Shown: positions 1 to 8,542, counted from the first letter of the stretch. The stretch: 64,000 nucleotides of DNA from Thiomonas arsenitoxydans (GCF_000253115.1 NC_014145.1:1302001-1366000); one strand, 5' to 3'. Numbers and translations are program-made. Notes: generated by a model not told the origin, from the sequence alone.

Positions 1-1053
1 ACGTGGCTCCATCTGCCAGGTGCTAAGCCTGTTGAAGCGGCGCTGTCGGATGTTGGGCACGATGCTTGGTTCTATACGTTCCGGCGTAACGGTGTGACTA
101 TTGAATGTGCGGATGGCGCTATTTCAGAAGCAGAGCGCGCGTGGATGAGCAGCCTCGTCCGGAGCCTGCGCGAAGACGCGGCGTTTGACCTGGACGGCCA
201 TCACGCCGAGATTTCCCACTTGCTATCCCATCTGGTTCTGCGAAACCGAGCAGTGTGGAAGCTCATTGAGGCTCCAGCTGGTCCGTTGTTCGACAGATTG
301 CGAGAGGCGGCGCAGGACACGGTTTGGCTCGCGGGCTCCGTCAAGCAGCTGTTGGGGTCAAATCGCTCGTTCTTCGAGGAAGCACTTTCAGCGATGTACC
401 CAGGAGCTGACATCGGGGTATTGCTCGACCAATTCGAGAGCGCACTTGCGGCCGGCAACGTGTCCCCCGCATCTGAAGGCGCGATGTCAATGTTGAAGTT
501 CGTGCAGGACAGCCTTCTGCCTCGTGTGCTCAGCGTCCTTCGCGTGCGGGTCATGGGAGATGCACTCAGAGACCCCAGTCAATTCAAGTTGTTCAAGGAC
601 TGCACCTTTGAGGTTGTTCGGAGTGAGAACGGGTGTCTCATTCAGGGAGACACACCCGTGGTCTTTCACAAAACGGATGGCACGGGCTTTACGCCCATCC
701 CGTCAGAGGGAGAAGACTTCGACTACGCCTACATGCCATTAGCGCCCTCGGTCTTTCTCCTTGCTTCCAAGGGTGGCAGGCCATCCTTTCTGGATGACCT
801 CCGAGACGCTAGCGCCGCTTGTTCCGATACGTACTTCATCGCCACCGAGCAAAGCGATGCACTCGCCCAGCTCGCGCAGACAATTGGCAACAGCTTTCCA
901 GTGCCGAGTCAACAGCAAATCAATGGCATGTTTGCCGAGTCGTTGAACGGAGGTGGCTCCTTTGATGCGGACGACACCGAGCTGACGGCAGTCCTCGACA
1001 CGCTGTTCGCCGACTTCCTCGGCCCGAATCCGCCGGTGTTGACCAACGCATAA
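1..1053 (+). CDS. Unknown protein, 5'-truncated by window edge (possible DUF4238-like)
   Basis: The reading frame is open from base 1, so the gene begins outside the window; an internal GTG at 94 is the first start-like codon but need not be the true start. About 350 residues are visible. An N-terminal helical region is followed, around the last 150 residues, by a GDTPVVF segment and a MPLAPSVFLL segment, spaced as in DUF4238 proteins, which carry a DNPV motif and a PLSP motif. That match is from memory and weak. The next gene is a remnant of a type I restriction gene, so a defence or island cargo role is possible. I cannot name a function. Confidence 0.55.
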   Translation, partial: TWLHLPGAKPVEAALSDVGHDAWFYTFRRNGVTIECADGAISEAERAWMSSLVRSLREDAAFDLDGHHAEISHLLSHLVLRNRAVWKLIEAPAGPLFDRLREAAQDTVWLAGSVKQLLGSNRSFFEEALSAMYPGADIGVLLDQFESALAAGNVSPASEGAMSMLKFVQDSLLPRVLSVLRVRVMGDALRDPSQFKLFKDCTFEVVRSENGCLIQGDTPVVFHKTDGTGFTPIPSEGEDFDYAYMPLAPSVFLLASKGGRPSFLDDLRDASAACSDTYFIATEQSDALAQLAQTIGNSFPVPSQQQINGMFAESLNGGGSFDADDTELTAVLDTLFADFLGPNPPVLTNA

Positions 1054-1100
1054 CCACAGCGCCTATACGGCTGGACCTACATCAATAAGAAAAAATCCAA

Positions 1101-1272
1101 ATGCCCAAGCTCTCCAACGTCCACACCGAACGCATCTTCGAGAACGAGCTCTGCGACCACTTGGCCACCCACGGCTGGACCGTCCGCACCCACCTGCAGA
1201 ATGCGACCGGCTACAGCCGCGAGCTTGCCCTGTTCCCGGACGACCTACTGGTGTTCGTGAAGGAAACGCAAG
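1101..1272 (+). pseudogene. hsdR: Type I restriction enzyme HsdR, N-terminal remnant
   Basis: The first 57 codons encode a segment (FENELCDHLATHGW, then LFPDDLLVFVKETQ) typical of the extreme N-terminus of HsdR subunits, which cut DNA in type I restriction systems. The frame then runs into the left end of an IS66 element at 1273 and stops at 1304. A full HsdR is roughly 1000 residues, so almost all of it, including the nuclease and helicase domains, is missing. No continuation is found on the far side of the IS, which points to a deletion as well as an insertion. Confidence 0.7.
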
Positions 1273-1343
1273 GTAAGCGTTTGCCGAACCCATCTTTTCA
1301 ATGAGTCTGAGCTGAGCGAAGCTTGGGTTTTTTCGGGGGCTCC

Positions 1344-1712
1344 ATGCGATCAGACAAACTCAGTGAAGAGTGGATTGATGAGATTCTGGCGATTCTTGAT
1401 GAACTCAAAGCCAGCGGGATGAAGGCCGAAGCGTTTGCGCAAAGCAAGGGGCTGGGCTACGGGCAACTGCGCGGCTGGCTGTCGAGCGCGCCGCGCTGGC
1501 GCGCCCAACGCGCGGGTCTGGCCCTGCCGCCTCGGCGCAGCGCCTTCGTGCGCGCCCACTGCAACCCGTCCCCCGCTGCGGCTGCGGAGGGAAGCCCCCA
1601 TCCCGGACACGCCCGCATCACCTGCGAGGGGGCCCAGCGCCGCGCCCAGATTGACTGGCCCGTGGCCCACGCAGCCGAGTGCGCGCAGTGGCTGCAGGCC
1701 TGGCTGGGATAA
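1344..1712 (+). CDS. IS66 family orf1 (TnpA-like HTH protein)
   Basis: A 122-residue protein with an N-terminal helix-turn-helix-like stretch (DELKASGMKAEAFAQSKGL, then YGQLRGWL), as in IS66 orf1 proteins thought to bind the element's ends. The start at 1344 is preferred over an upstream TTG at 1323 because it begins directly with the conserved domain. The stop is 3 bases before the next gene, so the two are translated together. The C-terminal half is low-complexity and weakly conserved. Confidence 0.7.
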   Translation: MRSDKLSEEWIDEILAILDELKASGMKAEAFAQSKGLGYGQLRGWLSSAPRWRAQRAGLALPPRRSAFVRAHCNPSPAAAAEGSPHPGHARITCEGAQRRAQIDWPVAHAAECAQWLQAWLG

Positions 1713-1715
1713 GCC

Positions 1716-2051
1716 ATGCTGCGCATGGAGGCCATCTGGCTGGCCGTGGGCGCCAGCGATCTGCGCGGCGGCATGGACAGCCTGCTGGGGCAGGTTGTGG
1801 CCCGGTTTGGCTCAGCACAACGCCACCATGCCTACGTGTTTGCCAACCGCCGCGCCACCCGGCTGAAGGTGCTCGTCTTTGATGGCTCGGGGATCTGGCT
1901 GTGCACGCGCCGACTGCAAGAAGGCCGGTTTGCCTGGCCGCAGGACGATCATGAGGCGCTGCACCTGAGTGCCGAGCAATGGCGCTGGCTGGCCGCCGGC
2001 CTGCCGTGGCAGCGCATGACCGCGCACGCCAGCGCCATTGCCGTGGTGTAG
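1716..2051 (+). CDS. tnpB: IS66 family accessory protein Orf2 (TnpB)
   Basis: At 111 residues this matches the length and pattern of the IS66 Orf2-like family: an initial WLAVGASDLRGGMDSL segment, then HHAYVFANRRATRLKVLVFDGSGIWL. The family is required for IS66 transposition, but its biochemical role is not established. It follows orf1 by 3 bases and precedes the transposase by 70 bases. It appears intact. Confidence 0.9.
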   Translation: MLRMEAIWLAVGASDLRGGMDSLLGQVVARFGSAQRHHAYVFANRRATRLKVLVFDGSGIWLCTRRLQEGRFAWPQDDHEALHLSAEQWRWLAAGLPWQRMTAHASAIAVV

Positions 2052-2121
2052 TCCCCCCGGGCGTTTGTCGATCGGGGCAACTCCCGATTCTCGCGCGCGC
2101 GTGCGCGCGAGAGAATTCGGC

Positions 2122-3660
2122 ATGGTCAGCGCCATCGACGACGACAAACTCCAGTCCCTGGGCGACGATCCGGCGGCGCAGTACGCGCGTACGGTCATTG
2201 CCCAGATGCAGGCCGATCTGAAGTTCCAGCAGACCAAGATTGCGGCCCTGAGCTTCGAGCTGGCGCGCCTCAAGCAATGGCGCTTCGGCCAGTCCAGCGA
2301 GAGCCTGGACACGCAAGGCCAGCTCTTCGACGCCAAGACGCAGGCGCTGCTGCAAGCCGAGGAACAGGCCGAGGACCGCGCCGCCGATGCGGAGCGCACC
2401 GCCCCAGGCAAACGTCGCCCCAAACGCCAGCCCCTGCCCAGCCAGTTGCCGCGCATCGAGCATCGCTACGAGATCGACTCCGGCCTGTGCCCGCAGGGCC
2501 ACACCCTGCGCCGTATCGGGGAGGAGATCAGCGAGCAACTCGACTGCGAGCCCACGCGTTTCTTCGTGCACCGGCACATCCGCGGCAAGTATGCCTGCGC
2601 CTGCTGCCAGACGGTGTTGGCTGCACCCCTGCCAGCGCAACTCATTGACAAAGGCATTCCCGCCCCCGGCCTGCTGGCGCAGGTGGTGCTGGCCAAGCAC
2701 GACGATCACCTGCCGCTGTACCGCCAGGAGGAGATTTACCGCCGCAGCGGCGTGCACCTCCCGCGCTCGAGCCTGGCGCAGTGGGTGGGCCTGTGCGGGG
2801 TGCGCCTGGAACCGCTGGCCCAGGCCCTCAAAGACCATCTGCTGGAGCAACCCGTGCTGCATGCCGATGAGACCCCGGTAGCCGAGCTGGCGCCGGGCAC
2901 GGGCAAGACACACCGCGCTTATGTCTGGGTCTACCGCAGCGCGGCTACGCCGGCGGTGGTGTTTGACTATTGCGCCAGTCGTGCCGGTGCGCATGCGCGC
3001 GACTTCCTGCAGGATTGGTCAGGCACCTTGCTCACCGATGACTTCAGCGGCTACAAGGCGCTGTATGCCCAGGGGAGCATTGTGGAGGCGGGGTGCTGGG
3101 CGCATGTACGCAGAAAGTTCTTCGAGGCGCACAAGCTGGCGGGCAGCGCCATCGCGCAGGAGGCGCTTGAGCGCATCAAAGCCTTGTATGCCATTGAGCA
3201 GACCCTTCAGGAGCATCCGCCCGATGGGCGCACCGCGCTGCGCCAGCGCCAAAGCCAACCCCTGCTCGATGCCTTGCACGCCTGGCTGATCGGGCAGCGC
3301 TCGCTCTTGGCCAAGGCCGACGCCACGGCGCGGGCCATCGACTATGCGCTGGGCCGGTGGCGGGCGTTGTGTGTGTTTGCCACCGATGGGCGCGTGCCGA
3401 TCGATAACAACGCGGTGGAAAACGCGATTCGGCCTCTCGCCCTGGGCCGTAAGAATTGGCTCTTCGTGGGCTCGCCCCAGGCCGGCCGCCGAGCCGCCGT
3501 GCTCATGACGCTGATCGAATCGGCCAAGCTGTGCGAGGTCGACCCCTGGGCCTATCTCAAGGATGTGCTGACGAAGCTGCCCACCTGGCCCAACAGCCGT
3601 CTGGGCGAATTGCTGCCGCACAACTGGGCGAATACCAATCCCCCTGCACTCAGCACCTGA
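2122..3660 (+). CDS. tnpC: IS66 family DDE transposase (TnpC)
   Basis: A 512-residue transposase. An N-terminal coiled-coil/leucine-zipper stretch precedes a GQSSE motif (FGQSSESLD). Next comes a cysteine/histidine zinc-binding block (CPQGHTLRR, YACACC), then the catalytic core with HADETPV (first Asp), LTDDFSGYKAL (second Asp) and NNAVENAIRPLALGRKNWLF (Glu). Earlier in-frame start codons would add unrelated sequence, so the ATG at 2122 is used. The gene looks intact, so this IS copy could be active. Confidence 0.93.
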   Translation: MVSAIDDDKLQSLGDDPAAQYARTVIAQMQADLKFQQTKIAALSFELARLKQWRFGQSSESLDTQGQLFDAKTQALLQAEEQAEDRAADAERTAPGKRRPKRQPLPSQLPRIEHRYEIDSGLCPQGHTLRRIGEEISEQLDCEPTRFFVHRHIRGKYACACCQTVLAAPLPAQLIDKGIPAPGLLAQVVLAKHDDHLPLYRQEEIYRRSGVHLPRSSLAQWVGLCGVRLEPLAQALKDHLLEQPVLHADETPVAELAPGTGKTHRAYVWVYRSAATPAVVFDYCASRAGAHARDFLQDWSGTLLTDDFSGYKALYAQGSIVEAGCWAHVRRKFFEAHKLAGSAIAQEALERIKALYAIEQTLQEHPPDGRTALRQRQSQPLLDALHAWLIGQRSLLAKADATARAIDYALGRWRALCVFATDGRVPIDNNAVENAIRPLALGRKNWLFVGSPQAGRRAAVLMTLIESAKLCEVDPWAYLKDVLTKLPTWPNSRLGELLPHNWANTNPPALST

Positions 3661-3823
3661 CCTTCACTTCGGGTGTCAAGAGGGGTTGGCGGGACGCTTA
3701 CACTTGAAGTTCGGTGTCAGACATGAACGTGTCATTGAAAAAAAATGGGGTGCAGCCTTACGGCCGCACCCCGCATCACAATCAGTTCACCCGCACCCGC
3801 ACCCGCCAACGCGCCCCGCCTTC

Positions 3824-5596
3824 TTATTCGGCCATGGGTTCCGGAAAGTCGTAGTCATCGCCTTCCGGCTCCAGGATGTCGCCAGGCATATCGAGCATCA
3901 CGACCCGCTGTGGAGCCCGGGAGAGTTTCTGGGTGGAGGCCGTCGCGCCCGGCAGGCGCATCAGCACATCCTTCCATCCCCCGAGAGCCCAGTCGGTTCC
4001 CGTCATCAGCCGCTTGATTCCCTGGTGCTGCGTGGAACTGCATACGGCGAGTTTCCAGCTTGCGCTGGAACGGGCCCACAAGGCGCGGACGCCGAACTCC
4101 TCGAGCTGTCTGCTCAACTGCTCGCGGTGTTCGTTGTCTTGGGCGTGCACGATGCTCGTGACGACGTCACGAATCGTCATGTGCGCCTTTTCCTTCGCGC
4201 CGTTGACCTTGTGGAACATGACAACCTTGCGGCTGAGCAGGACGTCGAGGCAAGCCTCAGCATCCCTTTCGACCACCGCGTGCGCGGGCACGTCCAGGTC
4301 CATCGCGCCAATGACTGCGCGCAGTTCCTCGGGTGAGGCGACGCCCTTGTGGGTCAATGCGACGTACCCCGCAATGAGGGGGGCATGCTTATCCGCGATG
4401 CGAGACTCGTGCCCGAGGGCGATGAGCATGGAACGCGCATCAGCCACAGCCTCACGCATCACATTCCACCGGTCCACGAGCAGGCGCCGAAGGCGCGCAC
4501 CTAGCGCCACCGAATCGCCTATACGGGCGAGGTCAAGCAGCGGTTCATAGCGCACCCGCGACGTCTCCGGTAGCGGATGCAGCATCAGCCGGACCGTCCG
4601 GCTTTCGGTTGCCGCATTGAAAGCCGGCAAACTGATGCCTGCCACCAGCACACCGGCCGGTGCATTGAAATACCGCGGCCGGCCACCAATGACCCGCGTG
4701 AGTCGTTCGGATGCACTGGCACTGAACTGCAGCCGCAGTAGCTCGCCAAACTGCTCAAGCGCCGCCTTCTTTGACCCTCGCGCTTCCACCTCGTCAACAA
4801 TGAGTGCCGCCGCCGAATGTTCCAGCGCATAAATCGTCTGGGCCATCGTCGGCACACCATCGCGTCGGATGGCCTGCGGCCCCAGCAACGCGCCGAGAAA
4901 CTCGATGAGCGTCGTTTTGCCGGAGCCGCGCTCCGCGGAGATGGCCAGGATGGGACGGTGGGAGAGGACGGTCCCGTAGAAAGCCGAGACAAACCAGCCC
5001 ACCAACTTCATCCAGTCGCCCCGGCCAGAAAGACCGAAGCCGGCCAGCACGCGCAGCACGCTTTGGACATCGTCCTCAGATGCGCAAGGCGTGTCCAAGG
5101 AAAAACCCAGGTCAGGGCCACTTTGATACACGGGCTCCCCGTTGCGACGTTCCAGCGAGACCGGTTTGCCGCTCGGGGAGGCGACTTGTTGGCCAAAATT
5201 CACCACCAAGTCGTCGCCCTCGCGGTACAGGCCGGGCCCACGCACGGCTTTGAGGTCGAAGAGCCCGCGGCGGTCGCACTCCTCGGCAATCGCCTCGGTG
5301 AGCGCCTGAGCCTCCTCGACTTCCGCCTGCAGTTCTGTGTCGTACACCGTGCTGGCCTTGCACGCCTCCCGGCCAAGCCAGACCTGGAGTTTGCCGATTC
5401 GCAAATCGTTTGCGCGCAGTGTCACGAGTTGGCCGGTTTTCAGCGACAGCACAACATAGCTGCCCTCCAGCGTATGTCCCATCGGCACCCAGCCGCCTTC
5501 GGGGACAACAAGATTCGCGACATCAACAGCGGCAGCGACGCCCAACTCTGGGTTACGGATTTTTGAGGGCTTGAAAATATTGAAAATGTTCATCAT
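3824..5596 (-). CDS. Island/phage-type P-loop ATPase (DUF927/primase-helicase-like)
   Basis: A 590-residue protein with a Walker A motif AERGSGKTTL near residue 220 and a Walker B-like ALIVDEVEA near residue 260. These are followed by a GGRPRYFNAPAG segment that could carry a sensor or arginine-finger function. Such single-copy ATPases of the DUF927/D5 type sit near integrases in prophages and genomic islands and probably act in element replication. The N-terminal 190 residues match nothing I recognise. It is transcribed towards the IS66 copy. The acidic C-terminal tail (EPEGDDYDFPEP) appears natural. Helicase activity is inferred from family resemblance only. Confidence 0.6.
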   Translation of the reverse strand: MMNIFNIFKPSKIRNPELGVAAAVDVANLVVPEGGWVPMGHTLEGSYVVLSLKTGQLVTLRANDLRIGKLQVWLGREACKASTVYDTELQAEVEEAQALTEAIAEECDRRGLFDLKAVRGPGLYREGDDLVVNFGQQVASPSGKPVSLERRNGEPVYQSGPDLGFSLDTPCASEDDVQSVLRVLAGFGLSGRGDWMKLVGWFVSAFYGTVLSHRPILAISAERGSGKTTLIEFLGALLGPQAIRRDGVPTMAQTIYALEHSAAALIVDEVEARGSKKAALEQFGELLRLQFSASASERLTRVIGGRPRYFNAPAGVLVAGISLPAFNAATESRTVRLMLHPLPETSRVRYEPLLDLARIGDSVALGARLRRLLVDRWNVMREAVADARSMLIALGHESRIADKHAPLIAGYVALTHKGVASPEELRAVIGAMDLDVPAHAVVERDAEACLDVLLSRKVVMFHKVNGAKEKAHMTIRDVVTSIVHAQDNEHREQLSRQLEEFGVRALWARSSASWKLAVCSSTQHQGIKRLMTGTDWALGGWKDVLMRLPGATASTQKLSRAPQRVVMLDMPGDILEPEGDDYDFPEPMAE

Positions 5597-6001
5597 GGTG
5601 GCATCGACCTCATTGGGTCTGTTTTTGAGATTCCACGCTCCCGGGATTGGGAACGCGGGTCATGCCTTTGACGGTTTCACGTCGTCCATGCCGTAGTCTC
5701 CGCGCGGACGCGGTACGGATTGAGAAAACTGGCCGCATGATGCAGCCATAGCGTCTGTCATCGGAACGCCACCTGAAGTGTCCTAGGGCTTATCGCTTGC
5801 CGTTGTTTCCGCACGGTGTGCGGAGTACGTGGTGTCTGATTGTGTAAGAGCGTGGGTTCCGCCGTAACCCTGTAACCGTTACGACCTGAGCCTGCGTGTT
5901 GAACGCAGGGCCAGAATAAAGCGAACGGACCCCCTCAGCTAGGGGGGGTGGGGCAACAGAAAAACAAATCCCCGATTTGCGTGAACATTTTCACGCTTCC
6001 G

Positions 6002-6032
6002 TGGCTCTGCGACTTCGAGAGTCGCAGAGCCA
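6002..6032. repeat. Perfect 13-bp stem-loop
   Basis: TGGCTCTGCGACT at 6002-6014 is exactly complementary to AGTCGCAGAGCCA at 6020-6032, leaving a 5-base loop TCGAG. No T-run follows on either strand, so a simple terminator is unlikely. A single-strand origin, a primase site or a protein-binding palindrome are alternatives. Confidence 0.75.
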
Positions 6033-6103
6033 GTCCACGCGCGTGCGCTTCCCAGCGATTCGCCGCAAGGCGCATGCCGAAGGCCGGCGGGCGCTGTGCT
6101 GGC

Positions 6104-6157
6104 CCGACTTTAGCTAAAGCGTGCGGCGACTTTAAGGCAAGGCCTCCCGACTTTAGG
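6104..6157 (+). promoter_or_regulatory. Three direct copies of CGACTTTA(A)GG upstream of the alpA-like gene
   Basis: Copies begin near 6105, 6127 and 6148, 21-22 bases apart, roughly two helical turns. The same motif recurs at 8157-8166 (inverted) and 8190-8200, between the integrase gene and tRNA-Asn. Sharing between the regulator promoter and the attachment region suggests binding by an AlpA/Xis-type protein or the integrase arm domain. This is inference from sequence and position. Confidence 0.55.
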
Positions 6158-6205
6158 ACAAGGACTCCCTACACGGTCCATCCTCCACTGACCGTGAGCC
6201 GAACC

Positions 6206-6502
6206 ATGCATCCATCTGACCCGCTTTTGACCAAATCGACTGTCTCCGACCTGCTGCATTGCAGCGAGAGAACCCTGGAACGCCTTGTGCGCAGCGGAGA
6301 ATTTCCGCCCCCCCTGCGCCACGGCAAAGAAGCGCTGTGGTTCGAGTCGGTGGTCCAGCACTGGCTGCAAACGCAGCGCGAGGCCCAACTCGCCTGGGTG
6401 CCGAAGACGGTCACCGCAGCCCGCGGACCCGCCCCGTTGCATCACCCCGCGCTGTTCGCGATGGCGCCCCCCGCGGATACCGCCAAGCGTGCGCCGGCTT
6501 GA
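6206..6502 (+). CDS. AlpA/excisionase-like MerR-fold DNA-binding protein
   Basis: A 98-residue protein whose first 60 residues (LLTKSTVSDLLHCSERTLERLVRSGEFPPPLRHG, with W and HW further on) form the winged helix typical of AlpA-type regulators and excisionases. These proteins control integrase expression or directionality in islands. The ATG at 6206 is chosen because the domain starts there, although the frame is open further upstream. The Pro/Ala-rich tail is probably disordered. It converges with the integrase gene at 6677-8023. Confidence 0.75.
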   Translation: MHPSDPLLTKSTVSDLLHCSERTLERLVRSGEFPPPLRHGKEALWFESVVQHWLQTQREAQLAWVPKTVTAARGPAPLHHPALFAMAPPADTAKRAPA

Positions 6503-6676
6503 AGAACCCAGGGTCGGGGAACCGACCTGCAGTAGGGTGGGGGCAATCAAACGCGCCGCCGCCCTGCGTTTTCTTCCGAACCGGGGCAGAGCGCCAGCGC
6601 CCGCCCACCGCGCCAGGCGCCCTGGAAGACGGCCCCGACCATGGAAGTGGTCGGGGCCGTCTTGCTTGGGTTTCGC

Positions 6677-8023
6677 TCACGCAGAACGTCGCTGATACTG
6701 GTCGAGGCGGACGATGTTATCGGGCGCAGGCTGAGGCGCTGGCGGACGTTGCACCAGACTCTCCCCCACTGCGGGCCTCTGGGCGTCGCTGGTGTCGACG
6801 TGGGCGCGCCGGCGCGCACGCGGATGCTTTCTGGGACCCTGCGGGTCGTACTGTGGTGGTAGTACGGTGGAGCCGGGCCCGCTCTGCGCATCGAGACGGT
6901 CGAGTTCGTCGACAACATCGGTGCACGTCATGTCGACATACACTTCGGCCATGCGCGTGGAGGTGTGTCCCAGAAGGTGCTTGATGGCAGTCACCGTCGC
7001 CCCTTTGCGGGCGTAATACGTGGGGGCGATATGCCGCAGGTCGCGGAACGGCAAGGTCGGAAGCCCGGCCTTTATGCGCACTCCGTCCCAGGCCATGTCG
7101 ACTGCGTTGGAGCGCAGCGGAAACACGCGCTCGGCATGCAGGCGCGGCACGCGTGCGAGCACCTCCACGGAGCGACGGCTCAGCGGGATTTCGGCAAGCC
7201 GACCCTTGGCCCAAATCGTGGCCTTGCGCCCCTCAAAGTCGATTTTGTCCCAGCGCAGCTTCAGCAGCGAGCCCTTGCGCATGGCCGAGCACATCGCCAG
7301 TTCGACCAGCGGCCAGATTTGCGGGTTGTCGCACTCGGAGAGTGCTTGCACCAGGCGCTCGATTTCCGCGCTGCCGACGGTGACAAAGCGTTTGTCGCCG
7401 GTGCGCAGTTTCACGCCGACGCATGGGTTCTCAAACAGGGTCCATTTCCAGGTGGTGATGGCGACGTTGAAGCAGCTCTTGAGCAGAGCGATTTCTTTTT
7501 GCACCGTGCTCTCGGAGAGCCCATCGGCGAGCATGGTGGTCTTGAGCTGCTCCATGTCGGCTGTGGTGATGCGGCTGCACAGTGTGGCGCCCAGGGCGTG
7601 AATCTTCGCGTAGGTGCGGGCGGACTTGGCGAGCCGGGCGTCGAGGTGGCGCTGCCAGCCCGCGGGCACGACTTTGTCCGCCGACTTCAGGCACAGAGAG
7701 CGTCGACCCTGCGCGTCGCATTCCACCGCCAGGGCCGGGTAGCCGGCGGCGGTGATGTAGTGGTTGATGCGGTCGATTTCTGCTTGAAAGCCGTCCTTGA
7801 CCAGGGTCTTGAGCTGGGCGTACTCCACCAGCAGGGCGCCCAGGGTCACCCGGGCTGGTCCGCCGAATGCCGCCTCCGGGGTGGCGTCGACCCGGGCCTG
7901 CTCACTGCTGAGCCAGGCCCGGGCCTCCTTCTCGTACTGGAACTTCTTGCACGCCGTGCGCCCATCGGGCAGGTGGACCTCGGCATGCCAGCCGGCGCGG
8001 CCTTTGATTTGAAAGGGTTTCAT
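6677..8023 (-). CDS. int: Tyrosine recombinase / island integrase (tRNA-Asn site)
   Basis: A 448-residue tyrosine recombinase. The catalytic domain shows the arginine block SAMRKGSLLKLRW, then FRDLRH, the HLLGHTSTRMAEVYVDM block and its nucleophile Tyr. In the second box the usual first His (HxLRH) is an Arg here. The start at 8023 is preferred to an upstream in-frame ATG because a GGAGGTG ribosome-binding site lies just before it and the conserved N-terminus begins there (MKPFQIKGRAGWHAEV). The gene begins about 370 bases from tRNA-Asn, the usual layout for an integrase that uses that tRNA as its attachment site. Confidence 0.88.
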   Translation of the reverse strand: MKPFQIKGRAGWHAEVHLPDGRTACKKFQYEKEARAWLSSEQARVDATPEAAFGGPARVTLGALLVEYAQLKTLVKDGFQAEIDRINHYITAAGYPALAVECDAQGRRSLCLKSADKVVPAGWQRHLDARLAKSARTYAKIHALGATLCSRITTADMEQLKTTMLADGLSESTVQKEIALLKSCFNVAITTWKWTLFENPCVGVKLRTGDKRFVTVGSAEIERLVQALSECDNPQIWPLVELAMCSAMRKGSLLKLRWDKIDFEGRKATIWAKGRLAEIPLSRRSVEVLARVPRLHAERVFPLRSNAVDMAWDGVRIKAGLPTLPFRDLRHIAPTYYARKGATVTAIKHLLGHTSTRMAEVYVDMTCTDVVDELDRLDAQSGPGSTVLPPQYDPQGPRKHPRARRRAHVDTSDAQRPAVGESLVQRPPAPQPAPDNIVRLDQYQRRSA

Positions 8024-8156
8024 CGCGCACCTCCGTGAACAACACAGGAGGGCAGTCGGCCCGTCTGGGCGCGCGCTGGCGGAAGGGGAGAGGTAGTTTG
8101 CTTCATGACAAGTCCTTAGAAAAGTGGGAGGGACTTGGCGTGAAGCCATCGCTGTT

Positions 8157-8317
8157 CTTAAAGTCGGTTGCCGGCGCGGGCCGACACGACGACTTTAAGG
8201 ATGTCGCGCGCGACCTCGCGCAGGATGCCGCCCCGGTGGGCAGCAATCTGCGCGATGGCGTTTGTACGACATCACGCGACACCGGACGACTGCAGGTCAC
8301 TGACAAAATCACTGACA
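8157..8317. promoter_or_regulatory. Candidate integrase/excisionase arm sites next to tRNA-Asn
   Basis: Between the integrase start and the tRNA are an inverted CTTAAAGTCG (8157-8166), a direct CGACTTTAAGG (8190-8200) and two TCACTGACA copies (8297-8305 and 8309-8317) exactly 12 bases apart. Repeats here are expected for arm-type sites of a tyrosine recombinase. The rest of 8024-8394 holds no gene I can support. Confidence 0.5.
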
Positions 8318-8334
8318 TGCCCTGTTTTCGGCCT

Positions 8335-8375
8335 GAAAAAATAAAAAGGCCTCACAGCAAAAGCTGTAAGGCCTT
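8335..8375 (-). terminator. Rho-independent terminator after tRNA-Asn
   Basis: AAGGCCTCACAGC (8346-8358) pairs with GCTGTAAGGCCTT (8363-8375) with one mismatch and a 4-base loop. On the minus strand the stem is followed by a T-rich run (poly-A at 8336-8347 on the plus strand), so it should end the tRNA transcript. Confidence 0.8.
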
Positions 8376-8394
8376 GATTTTTCTCTGTATTCTG

Positions 8395-8470
8395 TGGCTC
8401 CTCGACCTGGGCTCGAACCAGGGACCTACGGATTAACAGTCCGGCGCTCTACCGACTGAGCTATCGAGGA
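8395..8470 (-). tRNA. tRNA-Asn (GTT), CCA encoded
   Basis: Read on the minus strand it gives a 7-bp acceptor (TCCTCGA/TCGAGGA), the D-arm TAGCTCAGTCGGTAGAGC, an anticodon loop CTGTTAA with anticodon GTT, the T-loop GGTTCGAGCC, a G discriminator and an encoded CCA. All 76 bases fit a complete tRNA. The neighbouring integrase implies that its 3' end serves as an attachment site, so a partial copy should lie at the far end of the island, left of this window. Confidence 0.96.
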
Positions 8471-8542
8471 ACAGCAAAGCACAAAACTATACCGCGCAAT
8501 CAATCTGACGTCAATAGATTTCGCAGTGATGCGCGAAGACGC

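Larger units (their letters stand above)
1273..3701 (+). mobile_element. IS66-family insertion sequence
   Basis: The ends carry related inverted repeats beginning GTAAGCGT, the usual IS66 terminus; about 14 of the first 20 bases agree. Inside are the three usual genes (short orf1, IS66 Orf2 accessory protein, large DDE transposase) in the usual order and strand. The flanking 8-mers, AACGCAAG on the left and ACTTGAAG on the right, are not identical. The expected 8-bp target duplication is therefore absent, so one flank has been rearranged since insertion. Confidence 0.85.
5597..6205. other. 609-bp non-coding region between ATPase and AlpA-like genes
   Basis: I see no convincing gene here. It contains a short hairpin (CCTGCGT/ACGCAGG at about 5892-5910), a G-run block around 5930-5950, a perfect 13-bp stem-loop at 6002-6032 and three copies of a CGACTTTA-type motif at 6104-6157. 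This looks like a control or replication region of the island rather than decayed coding sequence. Confidence 0.6.

Noticed and set aside
1265..3709. 8-bp target duplication of the IS66 element
   Set aside because: The 8-mers next to the two ends (AACGCAAG and ACTTGAAG) are different.
3686..4336. 216-codon plus-strand frame after IS66
   Set aside because: Shadow of the minus-strand ATPase gene; no domain recognised.
5948..6205. Longer N-terminus of the AlpA-like protein
   Set aside because: The in-frame upstream part crosses the hairpin and repeat motifs and has no family similarity; the domain starts at 6206.
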